This document shows, one piece after another, positions 1-5,831 of a stretch of 6,486 bases of DNA (the stretch's first letter is position 1; each line of letters starts with the position of its first letter). The stretch lies in assembly GCA_021819255.1 (NCBI GenBank), contig JAKART010000139.1, positions 1 to 6,486 of the forward strand. The letters run 5' to 3'. The notes under the pieces are model-generated. The model saw only the letters and a program-made list of their open reading frames with translations. It ran no database searches and was not told the origin of the DNA. A program made the position numbers and the translations under genes. This stretch comes from Acidobacteriota bacterium. GTDB taxonomy: Bacteria; Acidobacteriota; Terriglobia; Terriglobales; Acidobacteriaceae.

Positions 1-6
1 GTGATA

Positions 7-73
7 GTCCATTCGATCTCCTGAGCGGCAAAGTCTTCTCAAACTCAGCTTTTCAGTTCTTGATCGAATGGAC
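7..73. repeat. Perfect 12-bp inverted repeat upstream of the permease
   Basis: The left arm GTCCATTCGATC (7-18) is the exact reverse complement of the right arm GATCGAATGGAC (62-73), with 43 nt between them. A smaller nested pair, CTGAG (21-25) and CTCAG (44-48), could extend the folded structure. A 12-bp perfect match inside so short an interval is unlikely by chance. It could be a two-site operator, an RNA stem-loop at the 3' end of a transcript entering from the left, or a leader structure. There is no T-run after the right arm, so a simple intrinsic terminator is not favoured. The repeat itself is directly seen; its role is unknown. Confidence 0.75.
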
Positions 74-79
74 AACCTG

Positions 80-109
80 TTGAAACCTCACATCTAGCTG
101 AGGCATACT
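80..109 (+). promoter_or_regulatory. Possible sigma-70 promoter for the permease
   Basis: TTGAAA (80-85, five of six matches to the -35 consensus) is followed after 18 nt by CATACT (104-109, four of six matches to the -10 consensus). Transcription would begin near 116 and leave a leader of about 22 nt before the ATG at 138. The -35 box begins 6 nt after the 12-bp inverted repeat, which would suit an upstream operator. This is pattern matching only. Confidence 0.35.
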
Positions 110-137
110 CGACGGCGGCTCTGATACCCTCCCAGCA

Positions 138-1541
138 ATGGCTCCGCAAAAGGCACCGGGCGCAGCGCAGCAGGAGTTGCCGCGCGTTCTAACCTCAACC
201 CACGCGCTCTCCATCGTGGTGGGCATCATCATCGGCACCGGCATCTTTCTGGTTCCGCACGAAATCATGGCCGCGGTCGGCAATTCAAGAATGGTCTATG
301 GCGTGTGGATCCTTGCCGGCCTGCTTTCGCTCTTTGGCGCCATGACCTACGCCGAGGTCGCCGCGCTGCGGCCCCGGGTGGGTGGAGAGTACGCGTTTCT
401 GCATGACGCCTATGGTCCGCTGACGGCCTTCCTGTACACCTGGACCTGGACCACAATCGCCCGGCCCGCTTCGATCGCCACGATCGCCGCAGGCCTGATG
501 CGTATCCTCGGAGCCTTCCCACTCTTCACCTTCCTGGACGATCGAACCGTAGCCGGCCTGGACTGGGGCCAGATTCTGGCGATCCTGATCGTCTGGCTGA
601 TTACCGTGCTGAATATCGTCAGCACTCGGGACTCGGCGCTCGTGCAAACTCTGCTGACCTGGCTAAAGGTCGCCATGATCGTGGTGATCGCGTGGATCTG
701 CTTTGCCGGCATGAGGCACTCTGCCTGGAGCCACTTCCACTCCGTCTATCACCACGCGCAGGGAGGGTTCACCGGGTTCATGGTCGCCCTCATCGCCGCA
801 TTGTGGGCTTTCGATGGCTGGTCGGATGTGTCCCAGTTGGCCGGCGAGGTGAAACAACCCCAACGATCCATGCCCCTGGCTTTGATTGGCGGAGTCCTGA
901 TTGTGGGCAGCCTATACATGCTGACCAATGCGGCGATTCAGTATGTTCTTCCCGCCCGGGCCATCGCTATTTCGCAGCGGCCTGCAACCGATGCCATGCA
1001 ACGCGTGGCGGGCAGCCTGGGCGCCAGCCTGGTGGCTGCGGGAATGGTGGTTAGCATCGGGGCCGCGCTGGTGGGCAGCTCGCTGGCCGGAGCGCGCGTT
1101 CCGTTCGCCGCCGCTCGGGACCATCTGTTTCCCTCCGTGCTGGGGGCCATCCACCCTCGCTTTCATACGCCCTGGGCCAGCTTGCTGCTGCAGTCCACCC
1201 TGAGCACCCTTCTGCTGCTGGCCATCGGCAGGTATCAGGCGCTTTTTTCATTGACCATCATCGCCGAATGGCTGTTCTACTCCCTGACCGCTGCCACCGT
1301 CTTCGTATTTCGAGTGCGCGAGCCAGGGGCAGCCCGGCCCTATCGCGTCACGGGCTATCCTGTGGTTCCCGCACTCTTCCTCTTGGCCGCTGCGGTGCTT
1401 TTGGCCTTCAGCTTCCTGAATCAGCCCCGAGCCTCTTTCGCCGGTATGCTGTTTGTCCTCTGCGGAGTTCCTCTGCACTTCCTGCTTCAACGCAGAACGG
1501 CGGCCTTAAAATCAGACGGGAACTCCGCAGAAGACTCGTAG
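138..1541 (+). CDS. APC-superfamily amino acid permease, SLC7/LAT-like
   Basis: This 467-residue protein is an inner-membrane amino acid transporter or exchanger of the APC superfamily. Residues 19-40 form TM1 and carry the glycine-rich GTGIF motif (33-37), which in this family is the unwound substrate-binding stretch. The motif RVGGEYAFLHDAYGP (80-94) and the segment with ARPAS (108-112) resemble the L-type transporter (LAT/SLC7) branch. The segment WAFDGWSDVSQLAGEVKQPQR (223-243), with its conserved EVK-P-R end, matches the TM6 to loop region of that family. About twelve hydrophobic segments run to residue 450, followed by a short polar tail; total length is normal. The ATG at 138 is the only reasonable start, because TM1 begins about 20 residues later, but no clear Shine-Dalgarno is visible. 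rsmA follows 26 bp after the stop and may share the transcript. The substrate cannot be read from the sequence. Confidence 0.92.
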   Translation: MAPQKAPGAAQQELPRVLTSTHALSIVVGIIIGTGIFLVPHEIMAAVGNSRMVYGVWILAGLLSLFGAMTYAEVAALRPRVGGEYAFLHDAYGPLTAFLYTWTWTTIARPASIATIAAGLMRILGAFPLFTFLDDRTVAGLDWGQILAILIVWLITVLNIVSTRDSALVQTLLTWLKVAMIVVIAWICFAGMRHSAWSHFHSVYHHAQGGFTGFMVALIAALWAFDGWSDVSQLAGEVKQPQRSMPLALIGGVLIVGSLYMLTNAAIQYVLPARAIAISQRPATDAMQRVAGSLGASLVAAGMVVSIGAALVGSSLAGARVPFAAARDHLFPSVLGAIHPRFHTPWASLLLQSTLSTLLLLAIGRYQALFSLTIIAEWLFYSLTAATVFVFRVREPGAARPYRVTGYPVVPALFLLAAAVLLAFSFLNQPRASFAGMLFVLCGVPLHFLLQRRTAALKSDGNSAEDS

Positions 1542-1552
1542 GGCGAGGAAGT

Positions 1553-1570
1553 AGAGGGTTTCGGACATTG
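1553..1570 (+). promoter_or_regulatory. Ribosome binding site deciding the rsmA TTG start
   Basis: AGAGGG (1553-1558) lies 9 nt before the TTG at 1568. No ATG or GTG in this frame lies close to the conserved KLGQNFL motif, and any start further upstream would lie inside the permease gene and add a non-homologous leader. This purine-rich site therefore supports TTG as the initiation codon. Confidence 0.55.
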
Positions 1571-2383
1571 TCGGCCAAGCGAAAGCCCAAGCTCGGACAG
1601 AATTTTCTGGTGGACCGGAGCGCCTGCCTGCGCATCGCGAACTCCCTCGGAGATCTCAGCCGCCGAACCGTAGTGGAGATCGGCCCGGGGCATGGAGCCA
1701 TCACCGCGTTGCTCGCCGAACGCTGCAAAAACCTGCACTGCGTCGAGTTCGACTCAGCCCTGGCGCGGGAGTTGCAGCTTCGCTTTCGCCACCAAACCCA
1801 TGTCATCATTCACCACGCGGACATTCTCACCTCCGATCTTCACGCCATGCTGGGAGATTCCCAGTCTCTGGATGTCGTCGGCAACCTGCCCTACTACATC
1901 ACCTCGGAGATCTTGCTGCTTCTGTTTGCCGCCGCTCGTCAAAGCACTGTCTCGCGTGCCGTCTTGATGATGCAGCGCGAGGTCGCCGAACGCATCGCCG
2001 CCTGCCCCGGAGCCAGTGATTACGGGGCGCTCTCTGCCCTGACACAGCTTCATGCGGCGGTCAACCACCTGTTTACACTGCCCCCTGCGGCCTTCAACCC
2101 TCCGCCGGATGTCTACTCGACCGTGCTTCGGCTGGATTTTGCCCCGCGATTTGCCGAACTCGGAGTCTCTTTTGCAGAATTCAACACCTTCCTGCGCCTC
2201 AGCTTTGCACAAAAACGAAAGACGCTGGCCAATAATCTGCGCTCTGCCGGATACTCTGCCGCAGAGCTTGCCGCCGCCTGGCCCGCAAGCATTGCCGCCC
2301 AGGCGCGTTCGGAGGCTGTTCCCCTGCAGGCCATGGCGGAGCTGTATCACTCGTTGCAGGCGGCCCGAAGACAGCAGCCGTAG
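1568..2383 (+). CDS. rsmA: 16S rRNA (adenine1518-N6/adenine1519-N6)-dimethyltransferase
   Basis: RsmA (KsgA) transfers four methyl groups from S-adenosylmethionine to two adjacent adenosines in the 3' terminal hairpin of 16S rRNA, a late checkpoint in 30S assembly in the cytoplasm. With the TTG start the product is 271 residues, close to the usual 270 or so. Visible motifs are KLGQNFL (8-14), the SAM-binding VEIGPGHGAIT (36-46), the acidic end of the next strand at E60/D62, ADIL (84-87), the catalytic NLPYYI (106-111), the substrate-side FNPPPDVYS (176-184) and the C-terminal FAQKRKTLANNL (213-224). All are typical of the family. The reading frame stays open upstream to 1268, but that part overlaps the permease and is not conserved. 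The gene follows the permease by 26 bp and faces ruvC tail to tail. Loss of this enzyme gives kasugamycin resistance in other bacteria. Confidence 0.95.
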   Translation: MSAKRKPKLGQNFLVDRSACLRIANSLGDLSRRTVVEIGPGHGAITALLAERCKNLHCVEFDSALARELQLRFRHQTHVIIHHADILTSDLHAMLGDSQSLDVVGNLPYYITSEILLLLFAAARQSTVSRAVLMMQREVAERIAACPGASDYGALSALTQLHAAVNHLFTLPPAAFNPPPDVYSTVLRLDFAPRFAELGVSFAEFNTFLRLSFAQKRKTLANNLRSAGYSAAELAAAWPASIAAQARSEAVPLQAMAELYHSLQAARRQQP

Positions 2384-2394
2384 AAACGGGCCGC
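2360..2394. terminator. GC-rich hairpin at the rsmA/ruvC convergent junction
   Basis: GCGGCCCG (2360-2367) pairs perfectly with CGGGCCGC (2387-2394), giving an 8-bp stem around a 19-nt loop. The loop contains the rsmA stop codon (TAG, 2381-2383), and the right arm ends 1 nt before the ruvC stop. Since it is symmetrical it would fold in transcripts of both strands, as expected for a bidirectional end signal. Neither side has a real U-tract, so it may slow or protect 3' ends rather than act as a strong intrinsic terminator. Confidence 0.4.
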
Positions 2395-2395
2395 T

Positions 2396-2899
2396 TCAAC
2401 GGAGCAGATGCTCCGCGGTCTGCGCGTGGTGGATGTGGCAGATAGCGATGGCCAGCGCATCGGCGGCATCGGCAGGCTGAGGAACCTTGTCCAGATTCAA
2501 CAGGCGCGTCACCATGAACTGTACCTGCTCTTTCGCTGCCAGACCGTAGCCCACCACCGAGTTTTTAATCGCCAAGGGAGCATATTCGGCTACCGGAACT
2601 CCGTAGTTGGCCGCCGCCAGCATCGCCACACCCCGCACCTGGCCCAACTTCAAGGCGCTCTTGGCGTTCGCTGAGAAAAAAACATCCTCAATGGCCACCA
2701 CCTCGGGTTGCCAAAGCTGCAACAGGTCAGACAACTCGCCATAGACCTGGAGCAGGCGCCGGGGAGTGGGATCCTTCTTGTTCAAGCGCACGGCCCCCGC
2801 ACACATGGGACGCAGCTTGGAGCCGCGCGCACCGTCGCTGACCTCTACCACGCCGTAGCCGGTGACCTCCGTCCCGCAATCGATGCCGAAGACCCGCAT
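2396..2899 (-). CDS. ruvC: Crossover junction endodeoxyribonuclease RuvC
   Basis: RuvC is the Holliday-junction resolvase that nicks two strands of the same polarity, working with the RuvAB branch-migration motor in recombinational repair. From the ATG at 2899 the product is 167 residues, the normal size. The metal-binding acidic residues of the RNase H-like fold are present: D7 in FGIDCGTEVTGYG, E71 in AIEDVFF, and D144 and D147 in PADAADALAIA. Other family features are FFSANAKSALKLGQVRG (74-90) and the APLAIKNSVVGYGLAAKEQV stretch (107-126). The frame runs 29 codons further upstream, but those residues have no family resemblance, while MRVFGID fits the usual N-terminus. No Shine-Dalgarno is seen before the ATG. 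The gene is not next to ruvA or ruvB here; it converges with rsmA (12-bp gap) and diverges from the amidase. Confidence 0.95.
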   Translation of the reverse strand: MRVFGIDCGTEVTGYGVVEVSDGARGSKLRPMCAGAVRLNKKDPTPRRLLQVYGELSDLLQLWQPEVVAIEDVFFSANAKSALKLGQVRGVAMLAAANYGVPVAEYAPLAIKNSVVGYGLAAKEQVQFMVTRLLNLDKVPQPADAADALAIAICHIHHAQTAEHLLR

Positions 2900-2912
2900 G
2901 GGTACGAGTCTA
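2899..2912 (-). promoter_or_regulatory. Possible -10 element for a leaderless ruvC mRNA
   Basis: On the minus strand TAGACT (2912-2907) has four of six matches to the -10 consensus and lies 7 nt before the ruvC ATG, which would put the transcription start at or next to the start codon. That would fit the lack of a ribosome binding site. No convincing -35 is seen at the usual spacing, so support is weak. Confidence 0.25.
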
Positions 2913-2976
2913 AATCGAGAAGAGCGAGGCACTGCGCCGGAAGTGTTTAACCAGCACCCCGCTCCCCAGCCGGGCT

Positions 2977-3005
2977 TTGGAACCAACAGGGGTCATCGAT
3001 ACAAT
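2977..3005 (+). promoter_or_regulatory. Probable promoter of the amidase-GerMN-murI cluster
   Basis: TTGGAA (2977-2982) and TACAAT (3000-3005) have four and five matches to the sigma-70 hexamers and are exactly 17 nt apart. Transcription would start near 3012, giving a leader of about 46 nt before the TTG start at 3058. It lies in the 158-bp region between the divergent ruvC and amidase genes, where a plus-strand promoter is needed. Confidence 0.5.
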
Positions 3006-3013
3006 CGAGGCCA

Positions 3014-3036
3014 AGGGCACAGGCGGCTCATGCCCT
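3014..3036 (+). promoter_or_regulatory. Small stem-loop in the amidase mRNA leader
   Basis: AGGGCA (3014-3019) pairs with TGCCCT (3031-3036) around an 11-nt loop. If the promoter call is right, this hairpin sits almost at the 5' end of the mRNA, where such structures often protect against decay. It ends 4 nt before the AAGG (3041-3044) that is the only Shine-Dalgarno-like sequence for the amidase. A 6-bp stem can arise by chance. Confidence 0.3.
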
Positions 3037-3057
3037 CACGAAGGTTGACAGATTCCC

Positions 3058-3957
3058 TTGAACGCTCTGCGATCTCTCATCCCGGCCAGGATTTTGTGCG
3101 CCGGTCTGCTGGCGATGGCCGCATTCTCCGGTCATGCGCGGGGACGGGCATCCGGAAGATCACCGACGGCAGGATCCAGAGCACAGGCCATCCCAAGACC
3201 ATCCGCCTCCACCACGTCGCAACCACCGGCCACCAGCCCCGCACCCGCATCCATCCTGGCGCCGAGCATCGTGCAGCGCCGGGTCATCGTACTTGACCCG
3301 GCGCATGGAGGTTCTGACCCCGGAGCGCAGATCAGCGACACAACCTCGGAGAAGGATGTAACCCTGGCGCTGGCCTTCCGGCTGCGGGCGATGCTAGCAG
3401 CGCGCGGATTTACCGTCGTGATGACGCGCGACTCGGATGCGCCGGCCTCACCGGCCCCCGGAGGCGGCAGCCTCACGCTGGATGATCGCGCCGGAGTGGC
3501 CAACCATGCTCATGCAGCAGCTTGTCTGGTGCTGCATGCCAGCAGCAGCGGAGACGGCGTGCATCTCTATCGCTCCGAACTGGACGCTACCCCCGCAGAA
3601 CCTATCGTGCCGCCATGGCTGACCGCGCAGGCCGCCTGGATCCCGCAGAGCCGTCTTCTGCAGAGAGAGATCGCCGGCGCCTTGATGCGTTCCGGCATTC
3701 CGCTGGTGACGGGTTCTGTCTCCGTTCGGCCAATGGACTCCCTGACCTGCCCCGCCCTGATCGTCGAGTTGGCCCCTGCCGACGAGGATGTGGACAGCAT
3801 GAACCGAACCGGTTACCAGCAGCAGGTGGCACGCGCGATCGCCGGAGCCCTGTTGGTCTGGGAGGGCCAGGTTCAGGCGCCACCCCAACTCTGGGTGGCC
3901 GCCGCCCCCCGAACCTCGCCGGCCGGACACAGCCGCAGAACGGCGCCGCACCCATGA
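3058..3957 (+). CDS. Secreted N-acetylmuramoyl-L-alanine amidase (Amidase_3)
   Basis: This is a zinc amidase of the AmiA/B/C-CwlB family, which cleaves the bond between N-acetylmuramic acid and L-alanine in peptidoglycan. With a TTG start at 3058 (an in-frame stop lies at 3046) it has 299 residues. Residues 1 to about 27 resemble a Sec signal peptide: basic residues, a hydrophobic core ILCAGLLAMAAF (12-23), and a possible cleavage site after GHA. A Ser/Thr/Pro/Ala-rich linker (28-72) leads to the catalytic domain (75-270). The likely zinc ligands are H83 (DPAHGGSDPGA), E98 (SEKDV) and H160 (LVLHAS), and the catalytic glutamate is E237 (ALIVELAP). The usual SIHAN motif reads LVLHASS, so the Asn after the ligand is missing. 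No binding domain such as AMIN, SPOR or LysM is present. The start site is weak: AAGG lies 13 nt upstream, and an internal ATG at 3115 would remove most of the signal peptide. Confidence 0.85.
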   Translation: MNALRSLIPARILCAGLLAMAAFSGHARGRASGRSPTAGSRAQAIPRPSASTTSQPPATSPAPASILAPSIVQRRVIVLDPAHGGSDPGAQISDTTSEKDVTLALAFRLRAMLAARGFTVVMTRDSDAPASPAPGGGSLTLDDRAGVANHAHAAACLVLHASSSGDGVHLYRSELDATPAEPIVPPWLTAQAAWIPQSRLLQREIAGALMRSGIPLVTGSVSVRPMDSLTCPALIVELAPADEDVDSMNRTGYQQQVARAIAGALLVWEGQVQAPPQLWVAAAPRTSPAGHSRRTAPHP

Positions 3958-4745
3958 GCGAAGGACGCCAGCCAGCCCCGCGCCGCGCCCGGCCTGTCTC
4001 TCCACATGCCGGAATGCAGAAGATCCAGCGCCGTCAACGCATTGTCTTCTGGTGCCTGATGCTGTGCATCTTCGCCATGGGTCTCCTTCTGGCGATCGAG
4101 CGCCACAGGGAAAGACAGCGAATTGAGGCACTGGCCGAGCAGATGCCCATCGATGCGCCGACGGCGGTGGCAAAGACAGTGACTCTGGATCTGGCCAATG
4201 ATCAGGACGGAAGCATTCATCCTGAAGTCCGCCAGATCGCCCTGCCGCAAGCAGTCAATGCGCGCGCCCGTGCCCTCATCGATCACCTGCTCGCCGCATA
4301 CGCTCTGCCCGGCGCGGCCCATCCCCTGCCGCCCGGACCGGCCGTCGCCGAGGTGTTCCTGCTGCCCCTGCCTGTGACGGGTTATGTAGCCGACCCCTCC
4401 TGGCCGGCCAGCAGCTCCGCTGAATACCGGACAGCGACGCCTGTAGCCTCCAACGATCCCGTTGCCTTGCAACCACAGCGCCACGGCGGCGAACTGGCCG
4501 TCATCGACCTCCGCAACTCCTGGGTCAACCAGCATCCCTCCGGCGTTGAGGTCGAGTCGCTCACCTTGAAATCGATCCTGGGCACCTTGCATCGCAATCT
4601 TCCTCAGATCGAGCAGGTGCGCTTCCTGGTGGATGGCCAGGCGCGTGAGACGCTGGCCGGCCATGCGGATCTTCTGCGCACCTACATCGTGCGCGACACA
4701 ACCACCCAGACGGACGGAGACGCTCCTGAGCCGGTCCATCCATGA
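3954..4745 (+). CDS. Membrane-anchored GerMN-domain protein
   Basis: The 263-residue product has a basic N-terminus (RRAR, QRRQR), one membrane segment (30-47, VFWCLMLCIFAMGLLLAI), a charged helical stretch (48-63) and an extracytoplasmic domain. The C-terminal part, notably LAVIDLRNSW (181-190), VESLTLKSILGTL (200-212), VRFLVDGQARETLAGHADL (222-240), matches the GerMN domain first named from Bacillus GerM, with its typical LVDG and ETLAGH signatures. The domain has no known enzyme activity and is seen in envelope and cell-wall proteins. The frame is open upstream to 3522, but that is shadow sequence of the amidase. The ATG at 3954 overlaps the amidase stop as ATGA, without an own Shine-Dalgarno, which points to translational coupling and roughly matched amounts of the two proteins. 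Inference: an accessory factor for the amidase or for wall synthesis in the periplasm, not a spore protein in this organism. Confidence 0.8.
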   Translation: MSEGRQPAPRRARPVSPHAGMQKIQRRQRIVFWCLMLCIFAMGLLLAIERHRERQRIEALAEQMPIDAPTAVAKTVTLDLANDQDGSIHPEVRQIALPQAVNARARALIDHLLAAYALPGAAHPLPPGPAVAEVFLLPLPVTGYVADPSWPASSSAEYRTATPVASNDPVALQPQRHGGELAVIDLRNSWVNQHPSGVEVESLTLKSILGTLHRNLPQIEQVRFLVDGQARETLAGHADLLRTYIVRDTTTQTDGDAPEPVHP

Positions 4746-4769
4746 AGAACTCTCGCCGCAGAAGAAAAT

Positions 4770-4784
4770 AGGAATCCGGCCATG
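4770..4784 (+). promoter_or_regulatory. Ribosome binding site favouring the upstream murI start
   Basis: AGGA (4770-4773) lies 8 nt before the ATG at 4782, good spacing for initiation. The later in-frame ATGs at 4809 and 4893 have poorer upstream sequence, although the protein family would favour a start near 4893. Confidence 0.45.
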
Positions 4785-5738
4785 ACAAAGAACAAGCACG
4801 AGAAAGCCATGGGTGCTGCGCGGCCCCACCCAAACCGGCTCGGGCAGCCCCTCGGCGCGCCGGGGCCGTCGGCGGCAGCCAGCCGCGCCGGAATGGTTGC
4901 GCCAGCCCGAGGCGAAGACCCACCGCAGCCACCCGTCATTGGCGTCTTTGACTCCGGCTTTGGCGGCCTCACCGTCCTGCGATCGCTGCTGGCTCGTATT
5001 CCCTCTGCGCACTACATCTACCTGGGAGACACAGCGCGCCTTCCTTATGGCGCAAAGTCTCCGGCCACCGTTGCCCGCTACGCCGTGGAGAGCGCCCGCT
5101 TCCTGGAGGAACGCGGCTGCCAATATCTGGTGATCGCCTGCAACACGGCCACGGCGCTGGCGCTCCAGGAGATCCGCATGGCTGTGCGGGTTCCTGTGCT
5201 GGGCGTGATTGAGCCCGGATCCCAGGCCGTCAAGCGCGAACTTCAGGATGCCGGCGGCGATGTTCTCGTTTTGGCCACCTCCGCCACCGTGCAGTCGCAC
5301 GCCTATCGGGAGGCCTGCCAAAGGATTGGTCTGCGCGCCTTCGAGGTAGCCTGCCCTCTGCTGGTTCCTCTGGTGGAGGAGGGTTGGACAGACCACGATG
5401 TGACCCGGGCTGTCCTGCGCATCTATCTCTCCCAGGCCCTGGCGATCTGCCGGCCCAAAGCGGTTCTTCTCGGTTGCACGCACTATCCGCTGGTCGCCGG
5501 CGCGATTCAGGCGATGCTGCGCGAACTGGGATCAGATGCCATCGTGATCGACTCGGCAAAGGCTACGGCTGAGGCGGCCGAAACAGCTCTTGGTGGTTGG
5601 TCCGCCACTGCGGCCACGGTGGCCAAAGGCAACTTCGAGTGTTTTGCCACCGACTCCGTAGAGAAGTTTCAACGCCTTGGGAGCCTCTTTCTCGGTCAAC
5701 CGATTGCGAGCGTACACCTGCTCGACTTGGGCGGTTAG
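4782..5738 (+). CDS. murI: Glutamate racemase
   Basis: MurI interconverts L- and D-glutamate without a cofactor and supplies the D-glutamate that MurD adds to UDP-MurNAc-L-alanine in the cytoplasm. From the ATG at 4782 it has 318 residues. The aspartate/glutamate racemase fold shows IGVFDSGFGGLTVL (53-66), YLGDTARLPYG (80-90), the first catalytic cysteine C120 in ACNTATA, GVIEPG (141-146), and the second cysteine C232 in GCTHYPL with H234. Residues 1-50 are an extra Pro/Ala/Gly/Arg-rich stretch; most homologues begin within about ten residues of the IGVFDSG motif. A start at the ATG at 4893 would give 281 residues, nearer the usual length. It follows the GerMN gene by 36 bp on the same strand, so co-transcription with the amidase pair is likely. 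No terminator is evident after the stop. Confidence 0.95.
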   Translation: MTKNKHEKAMGAARPHPNRLGQPLGAPGPSAAASRAGMVAPARGEDPPQPPVIGVFDSGFGGLTVLRSLLARIPSAHYIYLGDTARLPYGAKSPATVARYAVESARFLEERGCQYLVIACNTATALALQEIRMAVRVPVLGVIEPGSQAVKRELQDAGGDVLVLATSATVQSHAYREACQRIGLRAFEVACPLLVPLVEEGWTDHDVTRAVLRIYLSQALAICRPKAVLLGCTHYPLVAGAIQAMLRELGSDAIVIDSAKATAEAAETALGGWSATAATVAKGNFECFATDSVEKFQRLGSLFLGQPIASVHLLDLGG

Positions 5739-5792
5739 ATTTACCCTCCGGCGGATTCAGTCGGCAGGCAGCGTCTCCCATCGGCAGGAAGA

Positions 5793-5823
5793 TGGACACC
5801 CTCCCTCTGAAACCAACTACACT
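5793..5823 (+). promoter_or_regulatory. Weak promoter candidate before the EVE gene
   Basis: TGGACA (5793-5798) and TACACT (5818-5823) have five and four matches to the sigma-70 hexamers, but the 19-nt spacer is long. Transcription would begin almost at the ATG at 5832, leaving no room for the GGAG at 5824-5827 in the mRNA. The gene may instead be read through from murI. Confidence 0.2.
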
Positions 5824-5831
5824 GGAGAGCA

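Noticed and set aside
53..283. A 76-codon minus-strand frame across the permease start
   Set aside because: It is rich in Met, Pro and Cys with no motif, and is explained as a shadow of the first transmembrane segment of the permease.
1268..1567. Upstream extension of the rsmA frame from an ATG within the permease gene
   Set aside because: The extra 100 residues overlap the permease coding sequence, are not like any RsmA N-terminus, and the TTG at 1568 gives the usual family length.
2900..2986. A 29-residue longer N-terminus for RuvC
   Set aside because: The extension has no family resemblance and lies in the divergent promoter region; MRVFGID is the normal start of the fold.
3522..3953. 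A longer GerMN protein starting inside the amidase gene
   Set aside because: The upstream codons are an Arg/Pro-rich shadow of the amidase, while the ATGA overlap start places the membrane segment correctly near the N-terminus.
3873..5483. A 536-codon open frame on the minus strand across the GerMN gene and murI
   Set aside because: It lies opposite two well-supported genes, its translation is low-complexity and rich in Gly, Arg, His and Gln with no domain I recognise, and long antisense frames are common in GC-rich coding DNA.
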